Positions 18,448-25,341 of a DNA stretch of 64,000 bases are shown piece after piece (the first letter of the stretch is position 1; every line of letters starts with the position of its first letter). The DNA comes from Paracholeplasma vituli. Lineage in GTDB: Bacteria; Bacillota_I; Bacilli_A; Acholeplasmatales; UBA5453. The position numbers and the translations under genes were made by a program. The notes beneath the pieces are model-generated. The model worked only from the letters and a program-made list of their open reading frames with translations, was not told where the DNA came from and made no database searches. The stretch lies in the NCBI RefSeq assembly GCF_025446935.1, contig NZ_JAOEGN010000002.1:62001-126000 (forward strand), given 5' to 3'.

Positions 18448-19143
18448 ATGATCATCTATGGAAAAAACACGGTGAAAGAAGCTATTCTTGCCAAACGACC
18501 AGTTTATCAAGTTTGGTTGGATGAAAAGAAAACCGATTTTAAATGGGTCCCATTTTTAAAGGAACACAACATTCCTTACAAATTGGTCTCTAAACATCAA
18601 CTAAACGATAAAACCGATAATCAAAACCATCAAGGGATTGTTGCGGACGTTAAGCCTTACACCTATGCGGATTTATCGATTCTCTTTGATGGGAATAAAA
18701 AGAAAGTCTTAATTTTAGATCAAATTGAAGACCCTCATAATCTCGGTGCGATTCTAAGAAGCGTTGAAGCAACCAAAATTGACGCTGTTATCCTACCGAA
18801 GAACCGCAGTGTGGAAATTACGGGTACTGTAGCGAAAACCGCAGTAGGGGCTTTAGAGTATACTCAAATTATTCAAGTAACCAACTTAACTCAAACCATT
18901 GAAAAGTTGAAAGAACACGGATTTTGGGTGGTTGGTACAGATATGGTCGCTGATAAAACCTACAAAGACATTGATACGTCGACTTCGGTTGCGGTTGTCA
19001 TTGGCAACGAAGGTGAAGGTATCTCACGTTTGGTTAAACAATCCTGCGACTATTTGGTCATGATACCCATGATTGGAAAAGTCAATTCATTAAATGCCAG
19101 TGTTGCCGCGGCACTGATATTATATAAGCTTGCAGATCTTTAG
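18448..19143 (+). CDS. rlmB: 23S rRNA (guanosine-2'-O)-methyltransferase RlmB / TrmH-group 3 protein
   Basis: 231 residues. SPOUT methyltransferase with an N-terminal substrate-binding domain (IIYGKNTVKEAI) and the C-terminal knot: motif 1 DQIEDPHNLGAILRSVEA, motif 2 VIGNEGEGIS, motif 3 IPMIGKVNSLNASVAAAL. Equivalent to Bacillus yacO. The next gene in Bacillus, yacP, is missing and the sigma factor follows after 8 nt. Confidence 0.93.
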   Translation: MIIYGKNTVKEAILAKRPVYQVWLDEKKTDFKWVPFLKEHNIPYKLVSKHQLNDKTDNQNHQGIVADVKPYTYADLSILFDGNKKKVLILDQIEDPHNLGAILRSVEATKIDAVILPKNRSVEITGTVAKTAVGALEYTQIIQVTNLTQTIEKLKEHGFWVVGTDMVADKTYKDIDTSTSVAVVIGNEGEGISRLVKQSCDYLVMIPMIGKVNSLNASVAAALILYKLADL

Positions 19144-19151
19144 GAGGATAC

Positions 19152-19682
19152 ATGTCATATAAAGCCTATAACGATTACGAACTGATTTACATGGTTCAAG
19201 ATCAACAGGACATGGTGGCTTTAGACATTTTATTTACGAAGTACGACAAGTTCATACATAAAAAAATCAGCCAATTCTATATCTTTGATAGTGAACGGGA
19301 TGATTTTTATCAAGAAGGCCTCATCAGTTTACACAAAGCTGTGATATCTTTTAAAGAAGCGTACAACAAAACATTCATGCGCTACTTTGAAACGGTCTTA
19401 GAGCGAAAATTTATCAATTTGAATCAAAAACGAAAAAGGTATCATCAAGAAATGGATCATTTGGTGAATGAAGCCAGATACATGCCCATTTGTGTCGAGG
19501 AAGAACCTCTACCAAGTTATCAAAAGCAGTCCTTTAAATCTGCTTTAGAAGATGCGATATATGATGCCTATTTCAAAGAAAATTTAAAAATTCAAACGAT
19601 TGCGCGAACCTATCAACTAGATCCAAAACAAGTGTACAACGCAATTTATCGGATTAAGAAAAAGCTAACACAAACACCCTAA
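19152..19682 (+). CDS. SigH-like RNA polymerase sigma factor
   Basis: 176 residues, SD TAGGAGGA. The region-2 sequence DILFTKYDKFIHKKISQFY...DDFYQEGLISLHKAVISFK corresponds closely to Bacillus SigH and the ComX group, including the core-binding (D)DFYQEG motif. The C-terminal part (IQTIARTYQLDPKQVYNAI followed by a basic helix) is a region-4 helix-turn-helix. At 176 residues it is shorter than Bacillus SigH (about 218). Position between rlmB and rpmG-secE-nusG is exactly that of sigH. Target promoters are unknown. Confidence 0.82.
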   Translation: MSYKAYNDYELIYMVQDQQDMVALDILFTKYDKFIHKKISQFYIFDSERDDFYQEGLISLHKAVISFKEAYNKTFMRYFETVLERKFINLNQKRKRYHQEMDHLVNEARYMPICVEEEPLPSYQKQSFKSALEDAIYDAYFKENLKIQTIARTYQLDPKQVYNAIYRIKKKLTQTP

Positions 19683-19697
19683 ATGGTGTATAATATA

Positions 19698-19726
19698 TTG
19701 ACTAAGGTTTTGCGTCATGTTAAAAT
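19698..19726 (+). promoter_or_regulatory. Promoter of rpmG-secE-nusG
   Basis: -35 TTGACT at 19698-19703, 17-bp spacer, -10 TAAAAT at 19721-19726. Confidence 0.75.
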
Positions 19727-19758
19727 ACATGTGCAATAACCACAGAGGTGGTTTTTTT

Positions 19759-19908
19759 ATGCGAGAAAAAGTGATTTTAATTTGTGAGGAATGTTTAAGC
19801 CGTAATTACCAAACAACGAAGAATAAAGCCGTTCAAAAAGAACGTCTTGAAACCAAGAAGTTTTGTGTGAAGTGTAACAAACATACCCTACATAAAGAAA
19901 GTAAATAG
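19759..19908 (+). CDS. rpmG: Ribosomal protein bL33
   Basis: 49 residues from ATG 19759, preceded by SD GAGGTGG; the longer in-frame ORF from 19717 would start inside the -10 box region. The zinc-ribbon Cys pairs are intact (CEEC and CVKC), so this is the zinc-binding form. Position before secE matches Bacillus rpmGB. Confidence 0.93.
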   Translation: MREKVILICEECLSRNYQTTKNKAVQKERLETKKFCVKCNKHTLHKESK

Positions 19909-19920
19909 GAGGCTATTCAA

Positions 19921-20331
19921 ATGGCAGTCAAACAAAAAGCTACAGAACAAAAAAGCAAGTTGGTTGAAGTTCTAACCACTGAGTACAGATGGGAGAATTT
20001 GTTACTAGGTGTTCTAGCGTCTTTATCCCTAGCTTTATCCATCATGATTTTAAGTGGAATTTTAACCACTGAAGATGGTCCAATTCCACTCATTTCAGAC
20101 TTCCCTAACTTATTTGCGGGCATTTTGTTGGGTATTTCCATCATTGGTTTGTTATTGGTTATCTATCCATTCTTCGTCCCAGCTATTCCAGAATTAAAGA
20201 AAATGTCTTGGGCATCTTGGCCAGTATTTTTAGATGCGAGCATCCGTGTCCTCATTTTCGTTATCTTCTTCGCAATGTTATTCTTCGCATTCGACTTACT
20301 CATTTCTAATATCACAGGGAATCTATTCTAA
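19921..20331 (+). CDS. secE: Preprotein translocase subunit SecE, long form
   Basis: 136 residues against about 60 in Bacillus. The C-terminal part is the SecE core: amphipathic ELKKMSWASWPVFLDASIR followed by a membrane helix. The N-terminal 80 residues add two hydrophobic segments (about residues 30-50 and 60-85), giving three in total, as in E. coli SecE. It clamps the SecY halves in the plasma membrane. The stop overlaps nusG (TAATG). Confidence 0.9.
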   Translation: MAVKQKATEQKSKLVEVLTTEYRWENLLLGVLASLSLALSIMILSGILTTEDGPIPLISDFPNLFAGILLGISIIGLLLVIYPFFVPAIPELKKMSWASWPVFLDASIRVLIFVIFFAMLFFAFDLLISNITGNLF

Positions 20332-20873
20332 TGATTGATCCGCGTCGCTGGTATATCGTGCAAACCTATTCCGGTTACGAATCGTCTGTCAAGGAAGACC
20401 TTGAACGTCGTATCGAATCGATGGGGATGCAAAATTTGATTTTTAGAGTGGTATTACCAGAAGAAACTTATATTGAAAAAGATAAGAATGGTAATCCAAA
20501 AGAAAAAGTAAGAAAAATGTTCCCAGGGTATGTATTTGTAGAAATGATCATTACAGACGACTCTTGGCACGTGATTCGTAATACCCCTAAAGTAACTGGG
20601 TTTTTAGGTTCATCAGGCGGTAGAACAAAACCAGTTCCACTCCCACAAGATGAAATCAACGCCATCTTATTGAAGGTCGGTATCATCGAAAAACCAACAT
20701 TCAAACACCCAATTGGTTCACAAGTCAATATCATTGCAGGTCCGTTTGCTGGTCAATCCGGTAAAGTTGTATCCTTTGATAACGATAAAGAAACCGCGAT
20801 CATTTCAATTGAAATTTTCGGCCGTGGTACACCAACTGAAGTATCGTTTGATCAAGTAGAAAATCAAAAGTGA
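20331..20873 (+). CDS. nusG: Transcription termination/antitermination factor NusG
   Basis: 180 residues. NGN domain (WYIVQTYSGYE, FPGYVFVEM) that binds the beta-prime clamp helices, and a C-terminal KOW domain (GPFAGQSGKVVSFD). Normal family length. Overlaps secE by one base; ends in a TGA stop, one of the proofs that TGA is not Trp here. Followed by a terminator and two genes that are not in this position in Bacillus. Confidence 0.95.
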   Translation: MIDPRRWYIVQTYSGYESSVKEDLERRIESMGMQNLIFRVVLPEETYIEKDKNGNPKEKVRKMFPGYVFVEMIITDDSWHVIRNTPKVTGFLGSSGGRTKPVPLPQDEINAILLKVGIIEKPTFKHPIGSQVNIIAGPFAGQSGKVVSFDNDKETAIISIEIFGRGTPTEVSFDQVENQK

Positions 20874-20896
20874 GCCCTCGCGGACTCACTTTTTTA
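20868..20896 (+). terminator. Terminator after nusG
   Basis: AAGTGAG (20868-20874) pairs with CTCACTT (20885-20891), then T6. The nusG stop codon and the stop of the convergent gene both lie in the hairpin, so it may serve both strands. Confidence 0.82.
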
Positions 20897-21728
20897 ATAT
20901 TAATTTTACGCCATCGGGGTCTACCGTATGAAGGGAATTACCATCCAATTCATAAGGTACATTTAAAGCGTTTAGCTGTTCAATAATCTTAATGAATCTT
21001 TCATCACTACCGACTTGATACGTGACATCTATTAAACCTACGGCATCCGCTTTAGGTTTTAATGTACCTGCCCACGTATTGAGTGCTAAGTGGTGGTGGT
21101 ATTCAACAGAAGATAAGAAGTGTGCACTACCTACATTGATGATCATTTGATAGTCTAAGACTGTTTGATAAAATGAAGAAGCCTTAGCTAAATTAGCTGA
21201 ATGTAGGTGCATGTGACCTAAGATGGTTTTTGAATCTATCTTGATCAGAGGTTTAACTTTAAGTTGTAAGTAGAAGTTGTAGTTAAAAGGCTTATTCTCG
21301 ATTTTAGATGGGTTTTGATCGATATCAGACCAATACGTAGGGTCGGTATCGTAATATAGCTCAATGCCGTTACCGTCTGGATCATCTAAATAAAGCGCAT
21401 CCGATACACCGTGGTCAGCCGCTCCTGTGATGGGGTATTTGTGCTTCGCAATATTCTGAATGACTTGTGCGAGCGCTTCTTGGGTATTAAATAAGTAAGC
21501 GACATGGTATAAGCCTTGGCTAGGTCGTCTTAATGAAGCGTTTGAATCTACTATAGTTTTCAAAATAATATCGTGTCCATTAATGGTATAATAGATGTGG
21601 TTTTCGTGCTCTTCGAATATTGAAAAGCCTAAAATTTCATTATAAAAAAACTTTGATTCTTTAACATTTTTAATTTTTAAGGATAGCGCTACTGGATAAG
21701 TGGCGTCACCTTGATGGTATTTACTCAT
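20886..21728 (-). CDS. VOC-family protein, catechol 2,3-dioxygenase-like (CatE/MhqA type)
   Basis: 280 residues from ATG at 21728 (SD GAGGT seven bases upstream); a longer frame to 21809 lacks an SD. Two vicinal-oxygen-chelate modules: residues about 8-135 (YHVAYLF; DDPDGNGIELYY) and about 165-280 (GHMHLHSAN; HHHLALNTW; DPDGVKLIL). The overall design is that of CatE, an extradiol ring-cleaving dioxygenase used against quinone/catechol stress. The second module has two of three expected metal ligands, and the final Glu seems to be replaced, so activity is uncertain. It interrupts nusG-rplK on the opposite strand. Confidence 0.75.
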   Translation of the reverse strand: MSKYHQGDATYPVALSLKIKNVKESKFFYNEILGFSIFEEHENHIYYTINGHDIILKTIVDSNASLRRPSQGLYHVAYLFNTQEALAQVIQNIAKHKYPITGAADHGVSDALYLDDPDGNGIELYYDTDPTYWSDIDQNPSKIENKPFNYNFYLQLKVKPLIKIDSKTILGHMHLHSANLAKASSFYQTVLDYQMIINVGSAHFLSSVEYHHHLALNTWAGTLKPKADAVGLIDVTYQVGSDERFIKIIEQLNALNVPYELDGNSLHTVDPDGVKLILKK

Positions 21729-21757
21729 CTTAATGACCTCGATGATGTAAGTATAAC

Positions 21758-21773
21758 ATTTCGAATTCGAAAT
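21758..21773. promoter_or_regulatory. Perfect 16-bp palindrome, likely operator
   Basis: ATTTCGAATTCGAAAT is a perfect inverted repeat in the divergent region between the dioxygenase-like gene and the gene at 21800. It lies in the spacer of a plausible minus-strand promoter (-10 TATACT next to it, -35 TTCATA). Its core resembles what I recall of the Bacillus MhqR box. No MarR-family gene is in the window. Confidence 0.6.
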
Positions 21774-21799
21774 ATGAAGTAACTTGCTTGGAGGCTTGA

Positions 21800-22189
21800 A
21801 TGAAAACATTAGATATGATCGATTTACTTAAGAAAACAGAACCCAATTTATCTACCACTGTACTGCGCGTTGGTGTATTACCGAACGATGGCAACATTAT
21901 ACCTGGATTCCCTGAAGCGCTACTGGTATTTGATGAAGAAAGTTTCACAATTTACACCTTTGAAGGTTTACTCAAATTAACCTATGAAGACCAAAAGTAT
22001 AACTTCCGTTTTGATGAAATTAAAGAGATTGAATTAGGAAAATATAACTTCAAGGACAGATACCTTAAGATAACCTTCAAAGACGACCGCTATATCGCTT
22101 TCTCGTACCATCTTAAAGACAAGAAGTACCCATATCAAAGCCGTCTTGTTGAAGCTTTTATGCGCAAATTAGAATCCCTCGCAAATTAG
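21800..22189 (+). CDS. Conserved-looking protein of unknown function
   Basis: 129 residues, SD TTGGAGGC five bases before the ATG. I do not recognise it. The middle (LLVFDEESFTIYTFEGLLKLTYE...IKEIELGKYNFKDRYLKITFKDDRYIAF) is a series of alternating beta strands that would suit a small PH-like or split-barrel fold; there is no signal peptide and no membrane helix. It is divergent from the dioxygenase-like gene across the palindrome and lies just before the rplK promoter. Confidence 0.65.
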   Translation: MKTLDMIDLLKKTEPNLSTTVLRVGVLPNDGNIIPGFPEALLVFDEESFTIYTFEGLLKLTYEDQKYNFRFDEIKEIELGKYNFKDRYLKITFKDDRYIAFSYHLKDKKYPYQSRLVEAFMRKLESLAN

Positions 22190-22202
22190 TTTTCAATTTA
22201 GG

Positions 22203-22231
22203 TTGACATTATTACTATGTAATGATAAAAT
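22203..22231 (+). promoter_or_regulatory. Promoter of the rplK-rplA operon
   Basis: -35 TTGACA at 22203-22208, 17-bp spacer, -10 TAAAAT at 22226-22231. Confidence 0.85.
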
Positions 22232-22257
22232 ATCAAGGCGTGTATGGATACACCGTA

Positions 22258-22291
22258 GTGGAAGGACTGCACAAGCAGATCCGCTGACCAC
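22258..22291 (+). promoter_or_regulatory. L1-like binding fold in the rplK leader
   Basis: GTGG (22258-22261) pairs with CCAC (22288-22291), enclosing GGACTGC/GCAG-A-TCC and an asymmetric internal loop with GCTGA on the 3' side. The same arrangement recurs before rplA (22792). L1 represses rplK-rplA by binding leader mRNA in E. coli; this is the likely counterpart. Confidence 0.6.
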
Positions 22292-22321
22292 ATACTCATA
22301 GGATAAAGGAGGTTGTGTCAC

Positions 22322-22747
22322 ATGGCTAAAAAAGTAGTCAAAGTTGTCAAATTGCAAATTGCAGCAGGTAAGGCGAACCCAGCGCCACCAGTAGGACCAG
22401 CACTTGGTCAAGCAGGCGTTAATATCCCTCAATTCTGCACCCAATTCAACGAAGCAACAAAAGACAAAGTCGGTTATGTTATTCCGGTAGTGATTTCTGT
22501 ATTTGATGATCGTTCATTTACATTCGTAACAAAAACACCACCAGCAAGCGACTTAATCAAGAAAGCAGCAAATATTCAAAGCGGCTCTAAGAATGCATTA
22601 AAACAAAAAGTTGGTTCAATCAAACGCGATAAGTTGAAAGAATTAGCAGCATTGAAGATGCCAGATTTGAATGCCTACACAGTTGAAGCAGCAATGAAGA
22701 TTCTTGAAGGAACTGCAAGACAAATGGGCGTTACCATCGAAGACTAA
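22322..22747 (+). CDS. rplK: Ribosomal protein uL11
   Basis: 141 residues from ATG 22322 (SD AAAGGAGG); a GTG at 22313 is rejected because the family starts MAKKV. Part of the GTPase-associated centre. Signatures: [26 protein letters not shown] and [17 protein letters not shown]. First gene of the L11-L1-L10-L7/L12 set. Confidence 0.97.
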   Translation: MAKKVVKVVKLQIAAGKANPAPPVGPALGQAGVNIPQFCTQFNEATKDKVGYVIPVVISVFDDRSFTFVTKTPPASDLIKKAANIQSGSKNALKQKVGSIKRDKLKELAALKMPDLNAYTVEAAMKILEGTARQMGVTIED

Positions 22748-22791
22748 TTCGATGGCAGTACCAAAATAATTTAGATATCATCATCTAAATT

Positions 22792-22816
22792 GTGGGAGGA
22801 TATCCCGCTAGACCAC
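22792..22816 (+). promoter_or_regulatory. L1-like binding fold before rplA
   Basis: GTGG (22792-22795) pairs with CCAC (22813-22816) around an inner GGGA...TCCC stem and a 3'-side GCTAGA loop, matching the design of the rplK-leader site. The rplA SD (TAGGAGGA) follows a few bases later. A perfect 9-bp hairpin (AATTTAGAT/ATCTAAATT) lies just upstream. Confidence 0.55.
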
Positions 22817-22834
22817 ATTTTAGGAGGAAACCAT

Positions 22835-23527
22835 ATGAAGAGAGGAAAAAAATACGTCGAAGCTGCTAAGTTAGTTGACAAAACTAAGAAATATGCAACA
22901 GCTGAGGCGTTCGATTTAGTTGGTAAAACATCAACTACTAAGTTTGATGCAACTGTCGAAATTGCTTTTCGCTTAAACATTGACCCACGTAAGGCTGAAC
23001 AAAATCTTCGTGGCGCAATCGTTTTACCTCATGGAACCGGAAAAACCCAACGCGTTGCAGTAATTGCACGTGGTGAAAAAGCTAAAGAAGCTCTTGCAGC
23101 TGGCGCAGATTTTGCAGGCGACACTGAATTGATTCAAAAAATAGCTGGCGGCTGGTTCGATTTCGATGTCATGGTAGCAACACCAGATATGATGGCTGAA
23201 CTTGGTAAATTAGGTAGAGTATTAGGTCCAAAAGGCCTTATGCCAAACCCAAAGACCGGTACAGTTACTGTTGACGTTACTAAGGCTGTTAAAGAAATCA
23301 AGAATGGTAAAATTGAGTATCGTGTAGACAAGGTTGGTAACATTCAAGCACCAATCGGTAAAGTCTCATTCGGTTCTGAAAAATTAGCTGAAAACGCAAA
23401 GGCAATCTACCAAGTATTAAATCGTTTAAAACCAACTACCGTTAAAGGTGTATACATGAAGAACATCACTGTATCATCCACAATGGGACCTGGCATCCGT
23501 CTTGATGAAGAATCATTAAGAGGATAA
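22835..23527 (+). CDS. rplA: Ribosomal protein uL1
   Basis: 230 residues from ATG 22835 (SD TAGGAGGA); the longer in-frame ORF from 22790 would run through the leader fold. L1 stalk protein, binds 23S rRNA and its own mRNA. Signatures: [48 protein letters not shown]. Full family length. Confidence 0.96.
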   Translation: MKRGKKYVEAAKLVDKTKKYATAEAFDLVGKTSTTKFDATVEIAFRLNIDPRKAEQNLRGAIVLPHGTGKTQRVAVIARGEKAKEALAAGADFAGDTELIQKIAGGWFDFDVMVATPDMMAELGKLGRVLGPKGLMPNPKTGTVTVDVTKAVKEIKNGKIEYRVDKVGNIQAPIGKVSFGSEKLAENAKAIYQVLNRLKPTTVKGVYMKNITVSSTMGPGIRLDEESLRG

Positions 23528-23544
23528 TTAATTTAAAATCTAAT

Positions 23545-23645
23545 ATCGCCAAAGACAGTAGGTGCCAAAGAGCTTAATTTCCTACCGAGGATATAAAGTT
23601 ACATCTCTAACCCTCTTTTGTCTTGGCAAAGAGGGTTTATTTTTA
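23545..23645 (+). promoter_or_regulatory. L10 leader with attenuator
   Basis: The gap between rplA and rplJ carries the recognisable L10 leader: CAGTAGGTGCC...CCTACCGAGG pairs, with an unpaired purine-rich linker, then AACCCTCTT (23609 on) pairs with AAGAGGGTT (to 23637), followed by T-rich sequence. The L10-(L12)4 complex binds this fold in Firmicutes and controls rplJ-rplL. The open frame that crosses it is not a gene. Confidence 0.85.
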
Positions 23646-23667
23646 AATAAAACAAGGAGGAAACCAG

Positions 23668-24168
23668 ATGAACAGTTCTATTTTAGAACGCAAGAAGAGT
23701 CAAGTCGATTTACTGGTTGGCAGAATCCAAGAAGCAAAAACGATCGTTGCGTTTGATTATGCCGGACTATCTGTAAAAGACTTTACTGACCTACGTATCC
23801 AATTACGTAAAGCCGGTTGCGACGCACAAGTTTACAAAAACAATATCGCGCGTCGTGCGGTTGAAGTAACTGGTCACGCTGAGTTAGCTGAACACTTCGT
23901 TGGAGCAAAAGCAATTGCATTCTCTACTGAAGATGTTATTGCACCAGCACGCGTCATTTTTGAATTCGCAAAGAAAAATGAACATGTTTCCATGAAAGCT
24001 GGTATCATTGAAGGCAAATCTGCTACACTTGCAGACCTAAATGCACTTGCAACATTACCATCTTACGAAACATTATTAACACAACTCGCAGCAGGCCTAT
24101 TAATGCCATTACGCGAACTTGCAATCGGTTTGAACATGATTGCAAACCCAGAAGAAGCCAACGCATAA
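23668..24168 (+). CDS. rplJ: Ribosomal protein uL10
   Basis: 166 residues, SD AAGGAGG. Anchors the L7/L12 stalk to 23S rRNA. Signatures: ILERKKSQVDLLVGRIQEAKTIVAFDYAGLSV, VYKNNIARRAV. The C-terminal helix that binds L12 dimers is present. Controlled by the L10 leader upstream. Confidence 0.96.
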   Translation: MNSSILERKKSQVDLLVGRIQEAKTIVAFDYAGLSVKDFTDLRIQLRKAGCDAQVYKNNIARRAVEVTGHAELAEHFVGAKAIAFSTEDVIAPARVIFEFAKKNEHVSMKAGIIEGKSATLADLNALATLPSYETLLTQLAAGLLMPLRELAIGLNMIANPEEANA

Positions 24169-24195
24169 CACTAAACTAAAAAGGAGAATATTATC

Positions 24196-24567
24196 ATGGC
24201 AAAATTAACAAAAGCAGCTTTTATTGAAGCATTAAAAGAAATGTCTATTCTTGAAATCAAAGAACTAGTAGACGGATTAAAAGAAGAATTCGGTATCGAT
24301 CCATCAGCAGTATCCGCAGCAGCACCAGCAGCAGCTGCAGCAGTCGTTGAAGAACAAACAGAATTCAACGTTGTACTTAAATCTTTCGGCGCTAAGAAAC
24401 TTGAAGTTATCAAAGTTGTTCGTGAATTAACTGGTCTTGGATTAGTTGAAGCGAAGACTTTAACAGAAACTCCAAACAGCATTGTTAAAGAAAAAGTGAA
24501 AAAAGAAGACGCTCAAGCAGCTAAAGAAAAATTAGTCGCTGCAGGCGCTGAAGTTGAAATTAAGTAA
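24196..24567 (+). CDS. rplL: Ribosomal protein bL12 (L7/L12)
   Basis: 123 residues. N-terminal dimerisation helices, an Ala-rich hinge at about residues 36-50, and the C-terminal factor-binding domain ([32 protein letters not shown]). SD AAGGAG. Ends with a terminator. Confidence 0.97.
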   Translation: MAKLTKAAFIEALKEMSILEIKELVDGLKEEFGIDPSAVSAAAPAAAAAVVEEQTEFNVVLKSFGAKKLEVIKVVRELTGLGLVEAKTLTETPNSIVKEKVKKEDAQAAKEKLVAAGAEVEIK

Positions 24568-24583
24568 TTAACCCAACTTTTTG

Positions 24584-24607
24584 AACCAGAGGATAACTCT
24601 GGTTTTT
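24584..24607 (+). terminator. Terminator after rplL
   Basis: Perfect 8-bp stem AACCAGAG/CTCTGGTT with a 5-nt loop, then TTT. Confidence 0.8.
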
Positions 24608-24630
24608 CGCTTTACAAATGAGGTTATTGA

Positions 24631-25224
24631 ATGAGTGGACAATACTTTGAAAACAATCCTGGTTTAAAACATGAGATCCACGAGTACAGTTTGTCAATAA
24701 ACGGAATAAGCTTCCGTTTTTTGACTGACAGTGGTGTGTTTTCACGTCATAATTTCGATTTTGGATCCAAAACCATGGTGGAGTTATTTAAACCCCATGA
24801 AGGAGCGAAATCATTTTTAGACTTGGGCTGCGGCTATGGTCCGATTGGAACCATCGTCAAAAAAACCTTTCCATTTTTAGAAGTTACTTTATCGGATGTG
24901 AACCCTAGAGCGGTTCAATTAGCTAAACAAAACCTATTAAAAAATGACGTTTCCGCAACGGTTATTGAAAGCGATGGTTTTAATCAAATTCAATCGTTGT
25001 TTGACGTGATTTTATTAAATCCACCGATTCGAGCTGGAAAGCAAACGGTGTTCACCTTATACTTAGAGAGTGAAAAACACCTTCTAAATGATGGTGAGCT
25101 TTGGATTGTAATCCAGAAAAAGCAAGGTGCGGAATCGAGCATTAAATATCTAAAAACGCTCTTCAAAAAAGTTGACATCATAGATAAAAATAAAGGTTAT
25201 TTCGTAATTCGCAACAAAAAATAG
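24631..25224 (+). CDS. Class I methyltransferase, RsmC-like (YbxB)
   Basis: 197 residues. SAM-binding DLGCGYGPIG and catalytic-loop NPPI (usually NPPF/Y), which suggest guanine-N2 methylation of rRNA. The N-terminal HEIHEYSLSINGISFRFLTDSGVFS is the family start. Equivalent to Bacillus ybxB between rplL and rpoB. Substrate is inferred from family. Confidence 0.88.
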   Translation: MSGQYFENNPGLKHEIHEYSLSINGISFRFLTDSGVFSRHNFDFGSKTMVELFKPHEGAKSFLDLGCGYGPIGTIVKKTFPFLEVTLSDVNPRAVQLAKQNLLKNDVSATVIESDGFNQIQSLFDVILLNPPIRAGKQTVFTLYLESEKHLLNDGELWIVIQKKQGAESSIKYLKTLFKKVDIIDKNKGYFVIRNKK

Positions 25225-25236
25225 TTTTAATTGTTA

Positions 25237-25265
25237 TTGACATACGGTCCCGTATGTGATAATAT
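25237..25265 (+). promoter_or_regulatory. Promoter of rpoB-rpoC with an inverted repeat in the spacer
   Basis: -35 TTGACA at 25237-25242, 17-bp spacer, -10 TAATAT at 25260-25265. The spacer holds a perfect inverted repeat, CATACGG-TC-CCGTATG (25241-25256). Confidence 0.8.
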
Positions 25266-25341
25266 TGTAAAATGCATAAAGACGTGCTTTATATATAAAT
25301 ATATAACCGTTTTACCCCAAAAAAGATAGGAGAGTGGCTAT

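Noticed and set aside
21728-21948. Minus-strand frame and upstream extension overlapping the divergent promoter region
   Set aside because: The SD and family alignment place the dioxygenase-like start at 21728; the extension covers promoter and palindrome.
23562-23756. 64-residue open frame before rplJ
   Set aside because: It runs through the L10 leader and into rplJ in another frame.
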